DNA from: Zeugodacus cucurbitae | Taxonomy: Eukaryota > Arthropoda > Insecta > Diptera > Tephritidae | Direction of reading: 5' to 3' | Assembly: GCF_028554725.1 (NCBI RefSeq) | Contig: NC_071668.1 | Coordinates: 17,277,501-17,341,500 of the forward strand | DNA: 64,000 bases | Shown here: positions 39,199 to 50,214 of the stretch, piece by piece | Layout: each line of letters begins with the position of its first letter | Position numbering within the stretch: the first letter of the stretch is position 1 | The notes under the pieces: model-generated | The model's input: the letters and a program-made list of their open reading frames with translations, nothing else | Told to the model about the DNA's origin: nothing | The model's database searches: none | Made by a program: the position numbers and the translations under genes

Positions 39199-41556
39199 CT
39201 ATGAAATTATCTCGAAATCTTCATCCGAATCGCCCTCAGGGTCAGCATCGCAACCATTGCGCGTCAAACTGCTTGCATGTATGTGATTAACGTTTTCAAA
39301 GTCTGCAAAGCCAGAGAAATTCAACAGATTATTAACACTTACTTAACGCAAATAATAAATAAAAAAATAAAAAAATATAACTGTTAGTACATAGAAATGA
39401 AAGTTAGTGTTAAGAGTAAAAAAAATTGTATGTAATTTCAAAGACCTTCAGAATCACAAGAACTTAGCGTGCGATAGCAACGATTCTTATAATTTTCTAA
39501 AGCGGCTGCCGCGTCTGCTGCTGCGCATGTAGCACGTGCAGATGTGCCTAAAGTGTTGGCTATGGTTGTACGCGGTGTGTTGCTATTGGTAGCATCACTG
39601 GTGGCTGCCGAGTTTGACGAGGTTGTGGAGGATTTACAGTTTACCAAACCCGTTGTTGTTGTATTTAGTGTAGTAAAATTTGACTCAATACCTGCCGACG
39701 TGGACGATACCCATTCCGCGGAGCGCGATTTAGCAATCTCGAGCAGCGGTTGTGTGCAGGCGGGCAAAACTTTAGTGCGTAGGTTGTCCAGGAGTACCTC
39801 GAAACTCAGGCGCGATTTGCAGAGAAAGCACTGGAAGCCACAGAAATGCATATGAAATTAAAGTAATGACATAAATTCAAAGTCCACAACAAACCATCGC
39901 CATTGAGGGGTCCATCTGTTGGAAGCCAATACGTCCCGCATATCTTTGATGAAACGTTGCATCGAAATCAATCTCATCCTGTGAAGTCTTTTGTCCTACT
40001 GAGCCCGAACGCTGTGTGGTATGTGGATCTAGGTACAACACTTCATCGTCCACATAGCCCACAAAGTAGAGTGCTTGATTTGGGCGGCCGCCAATCATGC
40101 CACAACTACCAGCCAGTTCAAAGCAAAGTTTCAATGCTGGCACATAAATTGGATTTATATCACTGAGACCCAAGCGCAGCGGAATGATGAGTAATAAGGG
40201 TTTCCAAGTTTCGTCATTACTTGGATTCTCAAGGCATAGTGAATCTATAGTAACGAAAAAAAAATATTTAAACACTGTTTAATAAGTTAAAAAAAAAACA
40301 AAACTTACATATATCATCAGTCACTATAGTGTTGTCCATGGCTACATGTATAACAATCGAGCACCAGTCGTCGTAGCGCACCAGTTTTCTACAAAACACA
40401 ATTATATTAATCGAATATCGTATTCGAAATATTAAAAAAAAGCACTACACTCACTTCAACACCTGCGCCACCGTGTTGGGACCAAACCATTGGCCAACTT
40501 TTTTATCTTCCGAATCGCCCATTAAAGCGATCTGATGTATAGAGAAATAACTTTTACGTGAATCCTCGAATCTATTGACAATTTTCAAATATGTCGCATC
40601 ACGTATCTCGGGTGTCCAAAACCATTCTCGTCCCAAATGCAAATCAATTAAGGCCTGCGCCAAAACCATTTGTCCACAACGCAGCATGCAGCCCCAGCCT
40701 TTGTCGGTCGTCAATTGTGGCGCGCCAAGTGGCACGAAACCGCGGCGATATGTGCACCATAGACGCGATTGTATGTCACGGCGTATTAAATCGACTTCTG
40801 CAATACCGTTAAATGGTTACTCATATTAAATGTAGTAAACATGTCATTGCAACAACCTTGTATAGCATTATATCGTTTGCCCAGCACCCAAACGGCGCTG
40901 TTCACTTTTGGTATATCATCAGGTTCCCCCACTGCGCCAGCCACAGCACCAGCCAATACGCCATCAGGACCTAGATACGCTTCGAATACGCTATCCATTT
41001 TGCGTGATACATTAGCATAAATTGCAATTAGGCGATCTATTTTTGCGATACACTGCAAACGCAAGTAGTACGCACTCTGGCTCTGTCGAAACAGCTCGTT
41101 AGGATGACGCCGCAGCCAAATGTACGCCGTCGCTAACACTATTAGGCTACAGCTGATGCAGAGTGTGAATGTTAATGTGATTAATGTAGTCCACCAGCTG
41201 CACTGGCAGCAGAACTCAACAACAAAACGTAGAATTTTGGAAAAGCTGCGAATGTAATATCAATTATTTGACAATTGGAAATACACACACACTCACACAT
41301 ATTATGTTTAACTTGTATTAACAAATACTTACTATCAAAAAAAAAAAACAATAACAATATTGTTGATAAAATCGTTTATAGTGCGTCACCCACTCCGCGT
41401 ATTTATGTATGCCCTTGAGTTGTATTTTTTTCTACATAGAACTGGTTACTGATTTGGCACAGATATTTACTTGCTATAGCAACACAAGCGTCGTATCATC
41501 TGACTTCCTTCCAAACTTTCCGTAATTAGGACACCTACACAAAATGCTGAAATCAT
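39199..41556 (-). CDS. Atg4a: Atg4 cysteine protease (autophagy), seven coding exons
   Basis: Atg4 is a cytosolic C54-family cysteine protease that trims the C-terminus of Atg8/LC3 and later releases Atg8 from lipid. I place coding exons (minus strand order) at 41556-41471, 41245-40857, 40797-40455, 40388-40309, 40244-39895, 39830-39446 and 39302-39199. All introns are GT-AG, phases match at every junction, and the total is 578 codons plus stop. Visible family motifs are VWVLGKRYNAIQ, the catalytic cysteine in GWGCMLRCGQM (Cys195), GPNTVAQVLKKL, IGGRPNQALYFVGY, and LDPHTTQ carrying the catalytic Asp372 and His374. A Ser/Thr/Ala-rich linker (about 445-525) precedes an acidic tail ending DEDFEIIS, a typical Atg8-interacting motif. 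Residues 1-111 are an unusual extension with a hydrophobic segment near 48-72. The ATG at 40998 (Met112) has a CAAAATGG context and would give a 467-aa soluble form closer to family length. The core is certain; the N-terminus and the last donor (G/GTCTTT) are less so. Confidence 0.92.
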
Positions 41557-42080
41557 CGGCAGTGTTTTTCGTACCTGAGTTTATATCCTTTTTCTCGTTT
41601 TTACCTGTTCATTACGCGATGGAAATAAAAATTTCAAAACAAAGAGGATTTGTTTCTTATTTGACAGAAACATAAAATGCCATTCACAATAAATGATGAC
41701 GACAGATAATATGCCTACGGAGTACGGTGGGCCGAAACGCCTAAAATGTTCAACACAATTTGAACCGATGATGATGTTTAAACAATGATAATTTTAATTA
41801 TTATTGAGTTTTAAGAGTACTATTAAATTAATTTCAAACTATTTGTATGAAAAGTTGTTCAATGCAATTAAAGAATATTATTTGTTCTTTTCTAAAAGAG
41901 TTGTCTATTGTGAATTATACTGCAATTTTGCGCCTTTGTGATTTATTATCCGCTCTTTCTAACATTTAAAGCCGCGAAAGTAAACGAAACGTTTCCAATA
42001 TTAAAACATTATTTTTATATTTGTGGCGAGTTTCTTTACATTAAAAGTACATTGCAAATTTTCCAACACATTATTTACTA
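41557..42080 (-). promoter_or_regulatory. Spacer between asteroid and Atg4: 3' UTR plus Atg4 promoter
   Basis: These 524 bases must hold the asteroid 3' end and the Atg4 promoter and 5' leader, because the genes are in tandem on the minus strand. An in-frame TAA precedes the first Atg4 ATG by eight codons. A GATATAAA string lies about 30 bases upstream of that ATG, which would put a TATA-driven start almost on the ATG; this is uncertain. Confidence 0.4.
41942..41947 (-). terminator. Candidate asteroid polyadenylation signal (AATAAA)
   Basis: An exact AATAAA on the minus strand lies about 135 bases past the asteroid stop codon and before the Atg4 start. It is the first such hexamer downstream. 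Position and sequence fit, but no transcript end is visible. Confidence 0.45.
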
Positions 42081-44775
42081 TTATCTCACAGTAAGAAAAG
42101 TACTAAATTTGTTATTCAAATCTTCGAATACTTCTTCCGCCGCCGCAGCTTCATCACTTCCGCTACGATCTACCATATCGGCATTGGGATCCACATTCTC
42201 CTGAGCAGCTGCCAACTTCCTTGCAGCTTGTCGTTTCTTTTTCAAAGCTTTCTTATTCACGACTGCCGGCACAGACTGCGTAGTTGGACGTTTCCAATGT
42301 GGCACAAATTCATCGCACCATTGCCATAGATAATTGTAGAGGTCAAACATCATTTGTGAATCACGAAAAATGAAATTTTGTATATGATAAGTAATGTCAG
42401 CCCGCGTCTTTAACAAATCGTATAAATTGTAAATGAAGACACCACAAAACAGTTGACCCATCTTTACTTGCTGATATGGCATATTCAGCAATCCATTTAG
42501 ACCATACAACTGAAAGACAACCGATTGGAATTCCGAAAAGCCATGTAAGACAATTGTCGAGTAGGAGTCGTATTTCTTCTTAAAGAGTTCTTGCATATGG
42601 AAATGCTTGAGTAGACTATCCATTACAAGGTAGCAATCGGATTTTGGTATATATTCCATGCGTTCAGGTACGGATAAACTGAGTAGATGCTCCTTAATCG
42701 TACGTGGATTGCCTTTCTGTGCTTCAGTATCCCGCACAATTCTTTCTTTTTTGACAATTTTGCCAAAACGCTTCTGAAATTCGCGTGGATCACGTTCGGC
42801 GGGTATTTTCGCATCGATGGTACGCAGTACTACTACACATATAATTAAGGCATGCAGGTGTATTAAGTCACAGTTTTGAGATTTATGCAGCCAATAAGCG
42901 ATAGCAAGGAAATACATTTGCAAGTCTTTAGGCAGTTCCTCGACTTTCTCAAAAAGTTTGTCACTATCCAATTCGGGCATTCTACCTTTGAAGACGTTTC
43001 GCAAAAGTAACGGTTCGGGTTGTGCAGGTGTAAATTCGAATTTCGTTTCACTTTCCATAGCATAGCGTGTGTAATGTATGTTCGTAACACGCGGTCGTCG
43101 TCCCATATAAGTAAAATCAATAGGCAGTGGTTCACCATTCTCATCCAGCCGTGGCTGTGTTTCCTCGCCCTTCGCGCTGTTCAATAATGTAAAAATATAT
43201 CTTAATATTGGCAGTGCGATTTCATTGCAATCACTATATGGAAAATGTTCAATTTGTGGACTGTTTATATATTTCCGAAGATGTACGAGATCCACAAAAT
43301 AGCGTGGCAAATGTGCAGGATATAATTTGTCCAAGAACCATGTGGGAAATTTCGCTGTCTTGTCTTTACATTCATCTTCATCATTTTCCTCACCTACGTC
43401 TTCATCATCATCTTCGGTGTCTTCTTTGTTTTTGTTACCATCTAATATTTCTTCAGAATCATCTTCACTATCTGTGACTTCCCCACTATCATCTTCCGCA
43501 CATTCTTCATTACTGTCAGCAGCATTGTTCTGCTCTTCTTCGACTTCGTCTTCCTCTTCATCTTCGACACTTTCTTCCTCATCCGTAATGTCATCACTGT
43601 CATCCTCCGGCTGCTTTGGCGGGTATCTTACAAATGCGTTTTCGTAATATTTTATAAAAAAGTCATAGGAGTGACATTTTTCATTTGAATAGCCACTGAT
43701 TGCAGTATTCATTTGCTCCAGTAGCGAATTTCGCTGCAGCTGTAGAAGAATAAAACAATAAACACCATTTCAAACAATTACATACACGACTCACCTTGGG
43801 CAAACGACTTAATATTTTCGATAGCGCCGATTCCACAGTTTCATCCTTCAACCACTGCAGTATTACTTGTATTCTTTTTTGTTGCCCCTGCACTTTACGA
43901 CTTCGTCCAACTTTTCCCAAACCCGTTGCAAAAAAGTTTTTAAAACTTGAACGTGCGATGTAATCATTGCCCAGCAATGCTGCGAAAAGTGGTAACTTCT
44001 CCTTGCAAAGCGAACGACGCGCTATCAAGTGCTCTATACGATATATGCAACAGTCCAAGAACTTGTAGGTTTTTCCCTTTTTCGGCGCACGCTTCTCTAT
44101 ATTGTTCACACGTATGTCACTTACAATGCGATTTGCCTTCGTCAGTTTCTCGACGCGTTTGGCTTCGTTTTTCCGTAATTTACGCTGTGGCAAACTAACG
44201 TCTTTTGACTCCTCTGCTTCATCTATCAGCTTTGTATGCGCCTTCACAGTCAATGTAATTAGTGGTATATATTGCACGTTATAGATATAGAAATCGGAAT
44301 CATACGTGAGCACTGGGCAGCCCAACTTTCGACTCAGTGTCGCCAACTCATCATCTGCCTCAAAAACACAACGCATCACAGACACTCCACAGTCGCGTAC
44401 TGCATCAACGAATACCTCCTTCATGAGAAGTGGAAATATTGTGTTTGAGCCACAAGGATTGATGCGTTTGATAACAGCTATTTTACCTCGCAATCGTTTA
44501 CCAACTGTACGCAATTTACGATGTTCATAGCCACCGTCCATTAAAACATAAGGTTCAATATTGCATTCAGCGAGCACTTGAAAGAACTCCACCACAGCAC
44601 GATAGAAATCATCGTAATCGCCACCAAATGCAGAACAATTCCCTGACACGTCTCTGAAGAGATTACACGACAAACTATCGCCGTCTATCACCAGATTGCA
44701 ATCATGCAACTCATATGGCAGCAAATATTGTTCCGCATGACGTGCGATATAACCGGTGAGTCCACGCACACCCAT
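42081..44775 (-). CDS. ast: Asteroid, XPG/FEN1-like nuclease-family protein, two coding exons
   Basis: Exon 1 is 44775-43795 and exon 2 is 43739-42081, joined by a 55-bp intron with a GTGAGT donor and a TACAG acceptor in phase 0. The product is 879 aa, somewhat longer than Drosophila Asteroid. The N-terminus MGVRGLTGYIARHAEQYL and the LVIDGDSLSCNL motif are those of Asteroid, which is linked genetically to EGF-receptor signalling in the fly eye and belongs to the XPG/FEN1 PIN-domain group. Acidic residues matching the FEN1 metal ligands are present: Asp31, Asp80, Glu139, Asp141, Asp159, Asp161 and Asp271 (in LLGNDY). Residues about 370-450 are a nearly unbroken Glu/Asp-rich stretch. A basic, nuclear-signal-like stretch (NKKALKKKRQAARKL) lies at 822-836. 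It lies about 0.5 kb upstream of Atg4 on the same strand and faces a probable plus-strand gene. The start is the family-conserved MGVRGL. Biochemical activity is not shown by sequence alone. Confidence 0.96.
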
Positions 44776-45800
44776 TGCAATTTTTTAATTTATAATCCTA
44801 TTTACTTGTGTTTATTTGACCTGTTCCACAGACTTGTGGTTTGTTTTGATTAGACCAATGGCCATGTGTTTCCAACAATGACTGGAGCTATTCACAGTAG
44901 ACAGTATACAAATATTTATTTACCATAAACAAAAAGAGAATGCCACTCGTTTAGTAACGATTTGTGATATTTATATAAATTAATTATAAATTTTAATTTA
45001 TTATTGCAATGAAAATGTTATAATATAATATTATATATCCTCAGCACTCAATATTTACTTAAATAACCGCGCAAATAACCAAATTGGAATAATTTCCAAG
45101 TGGCATATCGGTATGAAATGTAAATAGTCGTTCGTGAAAAAGAAGAAGCACATTTATATTTGCTTGAATGCAAGTGCACGATGGATGTTTCCTATTTTTC
45201 GCAGTGTGTTTTAGAATATTGTAAAGTGTGCACGTATTTACGTTCCAGCGCTTAATACATTTCTTTTCGACGCTTTCTAGTAATGCAAGAAGTTACTACA
45301 ACGATTTCACACGAATTCCAATTGCGAATCGCAATTATTTCGCAAAGAGTGAATAATATCGGGTTTGAAGAAGTTTAAAATAAGTACAGAAGTGACGAAT
45401 ACTAGCTATATATACGCGCAGCAGTAAATATAATTTGGAATTGTAGAAAAGTGCCTTTTATTTGTGTGTGCGCGGCCATCGTACGATGAATCGTTGCTGG
45501 TGGAAGTGAACAGCAAAAACACAGAAGCGTATAATAAGAGTGAATGGTGCAAATAAAATATAAATTACGAATGCGAATTTATAAAAAAGAGGTTTGTGCT
45601 TAGTTGAAAATATCTAATAGTTGTGTGATTTTCATGAAAACTGCGCAAACTGTAAACTTTACACGAGCCCTACAAAATTTGGTCACTATTGAATATTATA
45701 ATATCCAATTGGTTTATACAATACCAAGCTTGTGTTAATTACTGCTCGTAGTGGTTTTTGGTTTCAAATCTTGGTATTATACTATTTTGCTACACGGATT
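44776..45800. promoter_or_regulatory. Divergent intergenic region between asteroid and the plus-strand leader exon
   Basis: AT-rich sequence without a convincing ORF. It should hold the asteroid promoter (minus) and the promoter of the transcript whose leader exon follows (plus). A TATATATA string near 45407 on the plus strand is one possible core promoter element. No start site can be fixed from sequence alone. Confidence 0.35.
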
Positions 45801-47604
45801 GCTTCATATTTTAACAATTCGCTTTTTGGCAGTCACAGACAAGTAGCAGCAGCAGCAGCATTTGAAGACGCTGTCTTTGGCTTTGAAGCTCAACGTCGAC
45901 GTTAACGTCGCAGCCTTAGTTACCGTGAACGATTTTGTGTGTCTCTCTCTTGTGACGTTCATTCATATTCGTGCAGACATAAAGTTTGGTTAAAGCAAAG
46001 AAAAGTCAAGAAGCATAAAAGTAACATTGAACGAATGAGTGATAAAAAATGTGTATAAAAGAAAACAGAAAGAAATTTTCTTTTTCTGCTTGGTATTGTT
46101 TTTCTTTAATGGGCGCAGCAGCAAGTAAACGCACATAACTACCACCAATATAAACAGCTAGCGGCACTGGAGCAACCGAGACAGCAAACACCAAAAGAGC
46201 CTGAAATCGCTTTAAGACAAGTGTGTATATTGCTTTGGGCCATCTATTATAACATTGGCGTGTGAGTTTGTGTATTTGGTTTTTGTTATTGTTGACTGAT
46301 TCTTGGCTTCTTACTTCTGTTTGGAGCTTCATGCGGTCTCTGTGCATATAAGCAGTGCAGTGTGGCGCCGAAGCATTGACCGCACTCGGTACATTCACAT
46401 ACACCTACATACGACATAAATGCATGCATATACGCATGTACTGGACTTCATGCGTTAAAAAAATAAAAATTACAAAGAATTGCAATAAAATAAGTGAGCA
46501 TAGCATAGAGAAAACCGTAACAAAACGTAAAGAAAAATTGTGAAAACGCTAAAAAATACAAGTTCGTCTATTTTTGCAAAAAGCCGAAATGAAAATCGTG
46601 AAATTTTGTTTGTGTGTATATGAAAATTCTTAGTATAAAGTGAAGAAGTGAAGAAGAAAAGTGAGCGCAGAAAATATCACCTCATCGCATCCGTCAAACG
46701 ATTGCAACAATAACAAAAGTAACAGCATAAACGGGAGCAACAATTATATACATACGCTGAAAAATTTGCTCCAAAGAAACCAAAAATTAATAAAAAAAAC
46801 AAAAAAATTAAAAGAAGAAAACACGTACTCGCGAACTGTTCATATTCGCTCATTTGATTCGTGTTTTTCGCAGTGTTATCCATCGTCGTCGTCGTCGTGG
46901 TCGTAGTCGTAGTCGTGGTTATCGTCGCTGCGGATATTTTGCCGATTTCGTTGTTATTGTGGTCACAATTTGAATAGATTTTCTTGTGGAAAGTGTTCAT
47001 TTGGCGTATTTTGGCAATTGCGCTCCAAACGGCTAGTGTGTTCCGTTTCGACGCCGCGAGAGACATCGCATTGGATATTGCCAACACAATCGCAATCGCC
47101 GGTCAGGCAAATCAAAGTAAAAACCAAACAAGCATTATACGTGCAATCTTCTTCCGATATTTGCATTTGTGCGCTATTCACCCCCCCCAACAGGCCCTTT
47201 CTATCAAAGAATTTGTTGTATTAATACTTTGCTATTCGTCGCGTTTTCGTGCTGCTCCCTATCACAAGTTTCGCGCATTTGACATTTGCCGATTCCGATT
47301 TGACGCAGCGCCACATTCCTGCGGTCACACACAGTGTTTGTTGAGCAGCACTCGTGCAGTTCCAGTGCAAAGTGCTAAGCGAACAGGCATTCTCAGGTGT
47401 TGAAAGGATTTTTTGCCAACAGTTGTAACAGTTGGATGCCGGTGGCCTAATTGGATAATGTGTTATTAAGACATAGATAGTGCTACGTTTTGTCATAAAA
47501 AATATAGATTGTGTTTAAAATAAAACAAAAAATAAAACAGTGAACTTTTGCAGTGGCACAAGAATTTGTGGATTATCGACAAATGATTCGTAAAAGCATT
47601 TAAG
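45801..47604 (+). other. Probable 5' UTR exon of a plus-strand gene (possibly Star), ending at a splice donor
   Basis: The region has the look of a fly 5' leader: many GTGAA/AAAC words, CAG and GTC triplet runs (near 45847 and 46880), several short ORFs but none recognisable. It ends in AAG followed by GTGAGT at 47605, a consensus donor, with a stop codon just before the junction in one frame. The upstream limit is a guess. It lies divergent to asteroid, whose known Drosophila neighbour is Star, a single-pass membrane protein of EGF ligand processing. The Star identity rests on gene order only. If right, translation starts in a later exon, probably outside this window. Confidence 0.45.
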
Positions 47605-49769
47605 GTGAGTTGTGTTAATTTTTACTATTTTTTTATTTATAGTAAGTAATATAAGTACATAAAAAATAAAAATAAAATAAAATAGACATATTGAATTTAA
47701 AATGTAGAGGCAATCTAGATTTTGTCAAAATTAATTTCATTTTTTTATAAGTAATTTCTATTGAGATAAAGCTTCTCTGTTGTGTAAAACCACATTACTA
47801 CAACCACTGCATATTATTTGAAAAATATTAAAATTTAATATTTTATCAATTTCAAAGTGACAAGTTTTCAACTGTGACACCCAATTACTCAAAACTCATC
47901 CAATTTCTTTTCCCACGCTTAGTCAGGTAAAATTTTCCATTACTTACTAATCTGCAAAACCGTGTTTAAAGTCATTTTCATATGCATTTTGTGTGTGTGT
48001 GCCAAAAATGCTTTCCGCAAATAATTTCTTAGAACTTCGAACGCTGTATCGAAGGCCACACTATTTACGTGCAATTTGTGTTTGCAATGATTGAATGCCG
48101 CAGTAGGTGGCGCGACAACAGTACGTGTGTTTACTTGAAAAACGCAGTGTATCTTTCTTATTTCTTTGAGCATAAACGTGAAAATTAACCACCCGCAAAT
48201 CCTAATCAGCCAACAATTTTCATAATTTTCAATTGAAGCGATGACTGCGCACAAAATACCAGAAAAATGAGCATGTAATTTATATTAAATGTGCGGAAAA
48301 TTACTGCAATTTTCACAGCGTATGAAATGAGAATATGTAAAGCGAATTTTTGTGGAAATCGAGTGAAATACTATAATGTGATTTATGTGCATAGAGATCA
48401 AGTAATGTATTATGTTCATACATATGTATAGGTGCTGGAAAAAGTGTGGTGTGTGGTTAGGAAAATTAAATTTAAAATTAATTTTTTGTGAAGCCAATAT
48501 GACAAATACAAATTTTTTTGGCACATTCAATCAAATTGGAAACTTTTTTAGTTCAAGTTCCTTATAAAATGCTTTTGCATTTTTTTTATTAAACTATTTT
48601 TTCATAATTTTAAATTCTCTCTAATAAGTGGCGATTGTCACTTAATCTGCAAAAAAATCCATTTCATATGTCAAATTGTCTGGTTTATGGAATTATCGGA
48701 TTTAAAATCCCTTAAACTCTTACCTTCCTTATTCTTCTTAATGCATTAGTCCTCAAACTGTACCATTAAATTTAATCTATTTTTCACAATTTTCCTATAG
48801 ACCTATGCCCGTGTCCTATTGTGCTCCACTTGCCAATGTTGGCTCGTCATTCACTGAGCGCAGCGCCCAAAGCTGCAACGAATTGAGGACGAAAGTTCAC
48901 TGGATTTTGTGTCTTGGCTTCTATTTTTTTTGGCACTTTCTTCCCCAAACAATTGATGATTACACACGATTATTTCACTATTTTATTTTGCTAGTTACTA
49001 TGCAAATGCAAACTGTGCGGAGTCGATTTCACATTTATTATTATTTTTTCACACATTGCACAATTTTTGTATTAATGTGTGTTTCCTTGTTTTAAACGAT
49101 TTGGATTCGGAAATTCTTGATTTACACACTTAAATATTACACGTTTGTAGAAATGTGTTTCTATAGAGGTCTATGGTATTTTCAATGTTTTTTCGCTTAC
49201 GTCAAACTAATCCATTTTTTCTGTTTAATTTTTTTCTTTTTTTGCCTTAAAGCTGCAATTTTTTATGGTTTTCATTAAACAATGTGTATCGAAATTTTAT
49301 AAATGTTTTGTTTAGCCTTTGGCGTGTATTTTTGTATTTTTATCATTGGAAATTCCACACAAGCGAAGTTCATTCTTAAATACACTTATAAATAATAATT
49401 AATTATTAATTTTTGTTTGTAGGTAATTAGTACATTTTTTATTGTTGGAAAATTTAGAAATAATTAAGATAGGTCACTGTTATCATAATTTTGGTTTTAT
49501 AACAATACCAAATACAACAAAAATATTTGAATATTCTCACGTAGTCGATTCTTATGGTAAATATATATGTATAAATGTAAAAAACCGTATATTTGAACAT
49601 GTTTTTTGATTTTTTAATATGCCGATAGCAACAGAAGAAACTTTTTTCTTTTTTTTTTTTAATTGAACTTTTAGTTTTGGCCAGGTGATATTTTAACGGG
49701 GTTAGAATGCAAGGGAACCTCCTTAAGATGTATGTATATATGTATGATTATAGCCGAATCGATAGCACG
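47605..49769 (+). other. Probable start of a long first intron; no gene seen
   Basis: AT-rich sequence after the GTGAGT donor. ORFs are short and unrecognised. No mobile element was recognised before the LINE fragment at 49.77 kb. Confidence 0.35.
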
Positions 49770-50195
49770 TTATACTTCTCCCAAGTGTAAACAGAACGCT
49801 CTCCACCTGGTTCTTCCAACGGAGTGGAGGTCGACCTCTTCCGCGGCTTCCTCAACGGGTACTGCATCGAACACTTTCAGAGCTGAAACACTTTCGTCCA
49901 TTCGAACAACATGACCCAGCCATCGTAGCCGCTGTCTTTTTATTCGGTGGACTATGTCAATGTCGTCAAATAACTCATACAGCTCATAATTCCATCGTCT
50001 GCGGTATTCCCGTTGGCAATGTACAGAGGACCATAATTCTTGCGCAAAACGGTTCTCTCAAAAACCCCAAGAGTCGTCTTATCGGATGTTGTCGCCGTCC
50101 ACTCTTCTGCGCCATTCATCAGGACGGGAATAATGAGGGACTTTGATTGATAGAGTTTGATTTTGGTTGGGGTACATGAGACGAGCTGTTTCAAT
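49770..50195 (-). pseudogene. LINE C-terminal fragment
   Basis: The minus-strand ORF 50,194-49,952 reads IPVLMNGAEEWTATTSDK and GVFERTVLRKNYGP, then after frame changes VHRIKRQRLRWLGHVVRMDE and the VPVEEA(A)EEVDLHS tail. These are the last part of a reverse transcriptase polyprotein, probably of the same family as 23.9 and 35.4 kb. Confidence 0.75.
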
Positions 50196-50214
50196 GAGTT
50201 CGAACCTTAAGCAG

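Noticed and set aside
39544..41000. Plus-strand ORFs of 70-103 codons across 39.5-40.8 kb
   Set aside because: They are antisense frames of Atg4 exons, which have clear motifs and splice sites on the minus strand.
43208..44530. Plus-strand ORFs, including a Ser-rich one at 43,327-43,647
   Set aside because: The Ser run is the complement of the Asteroid acidic tract; the others are antisense to the same gene.
46006..47496. Several ORFs of 75-139 codons on both strands
   Set aside because: They overlap each other, contain triplet repeats, and match nothing; the plus-strand region reads better as a 5' leader.
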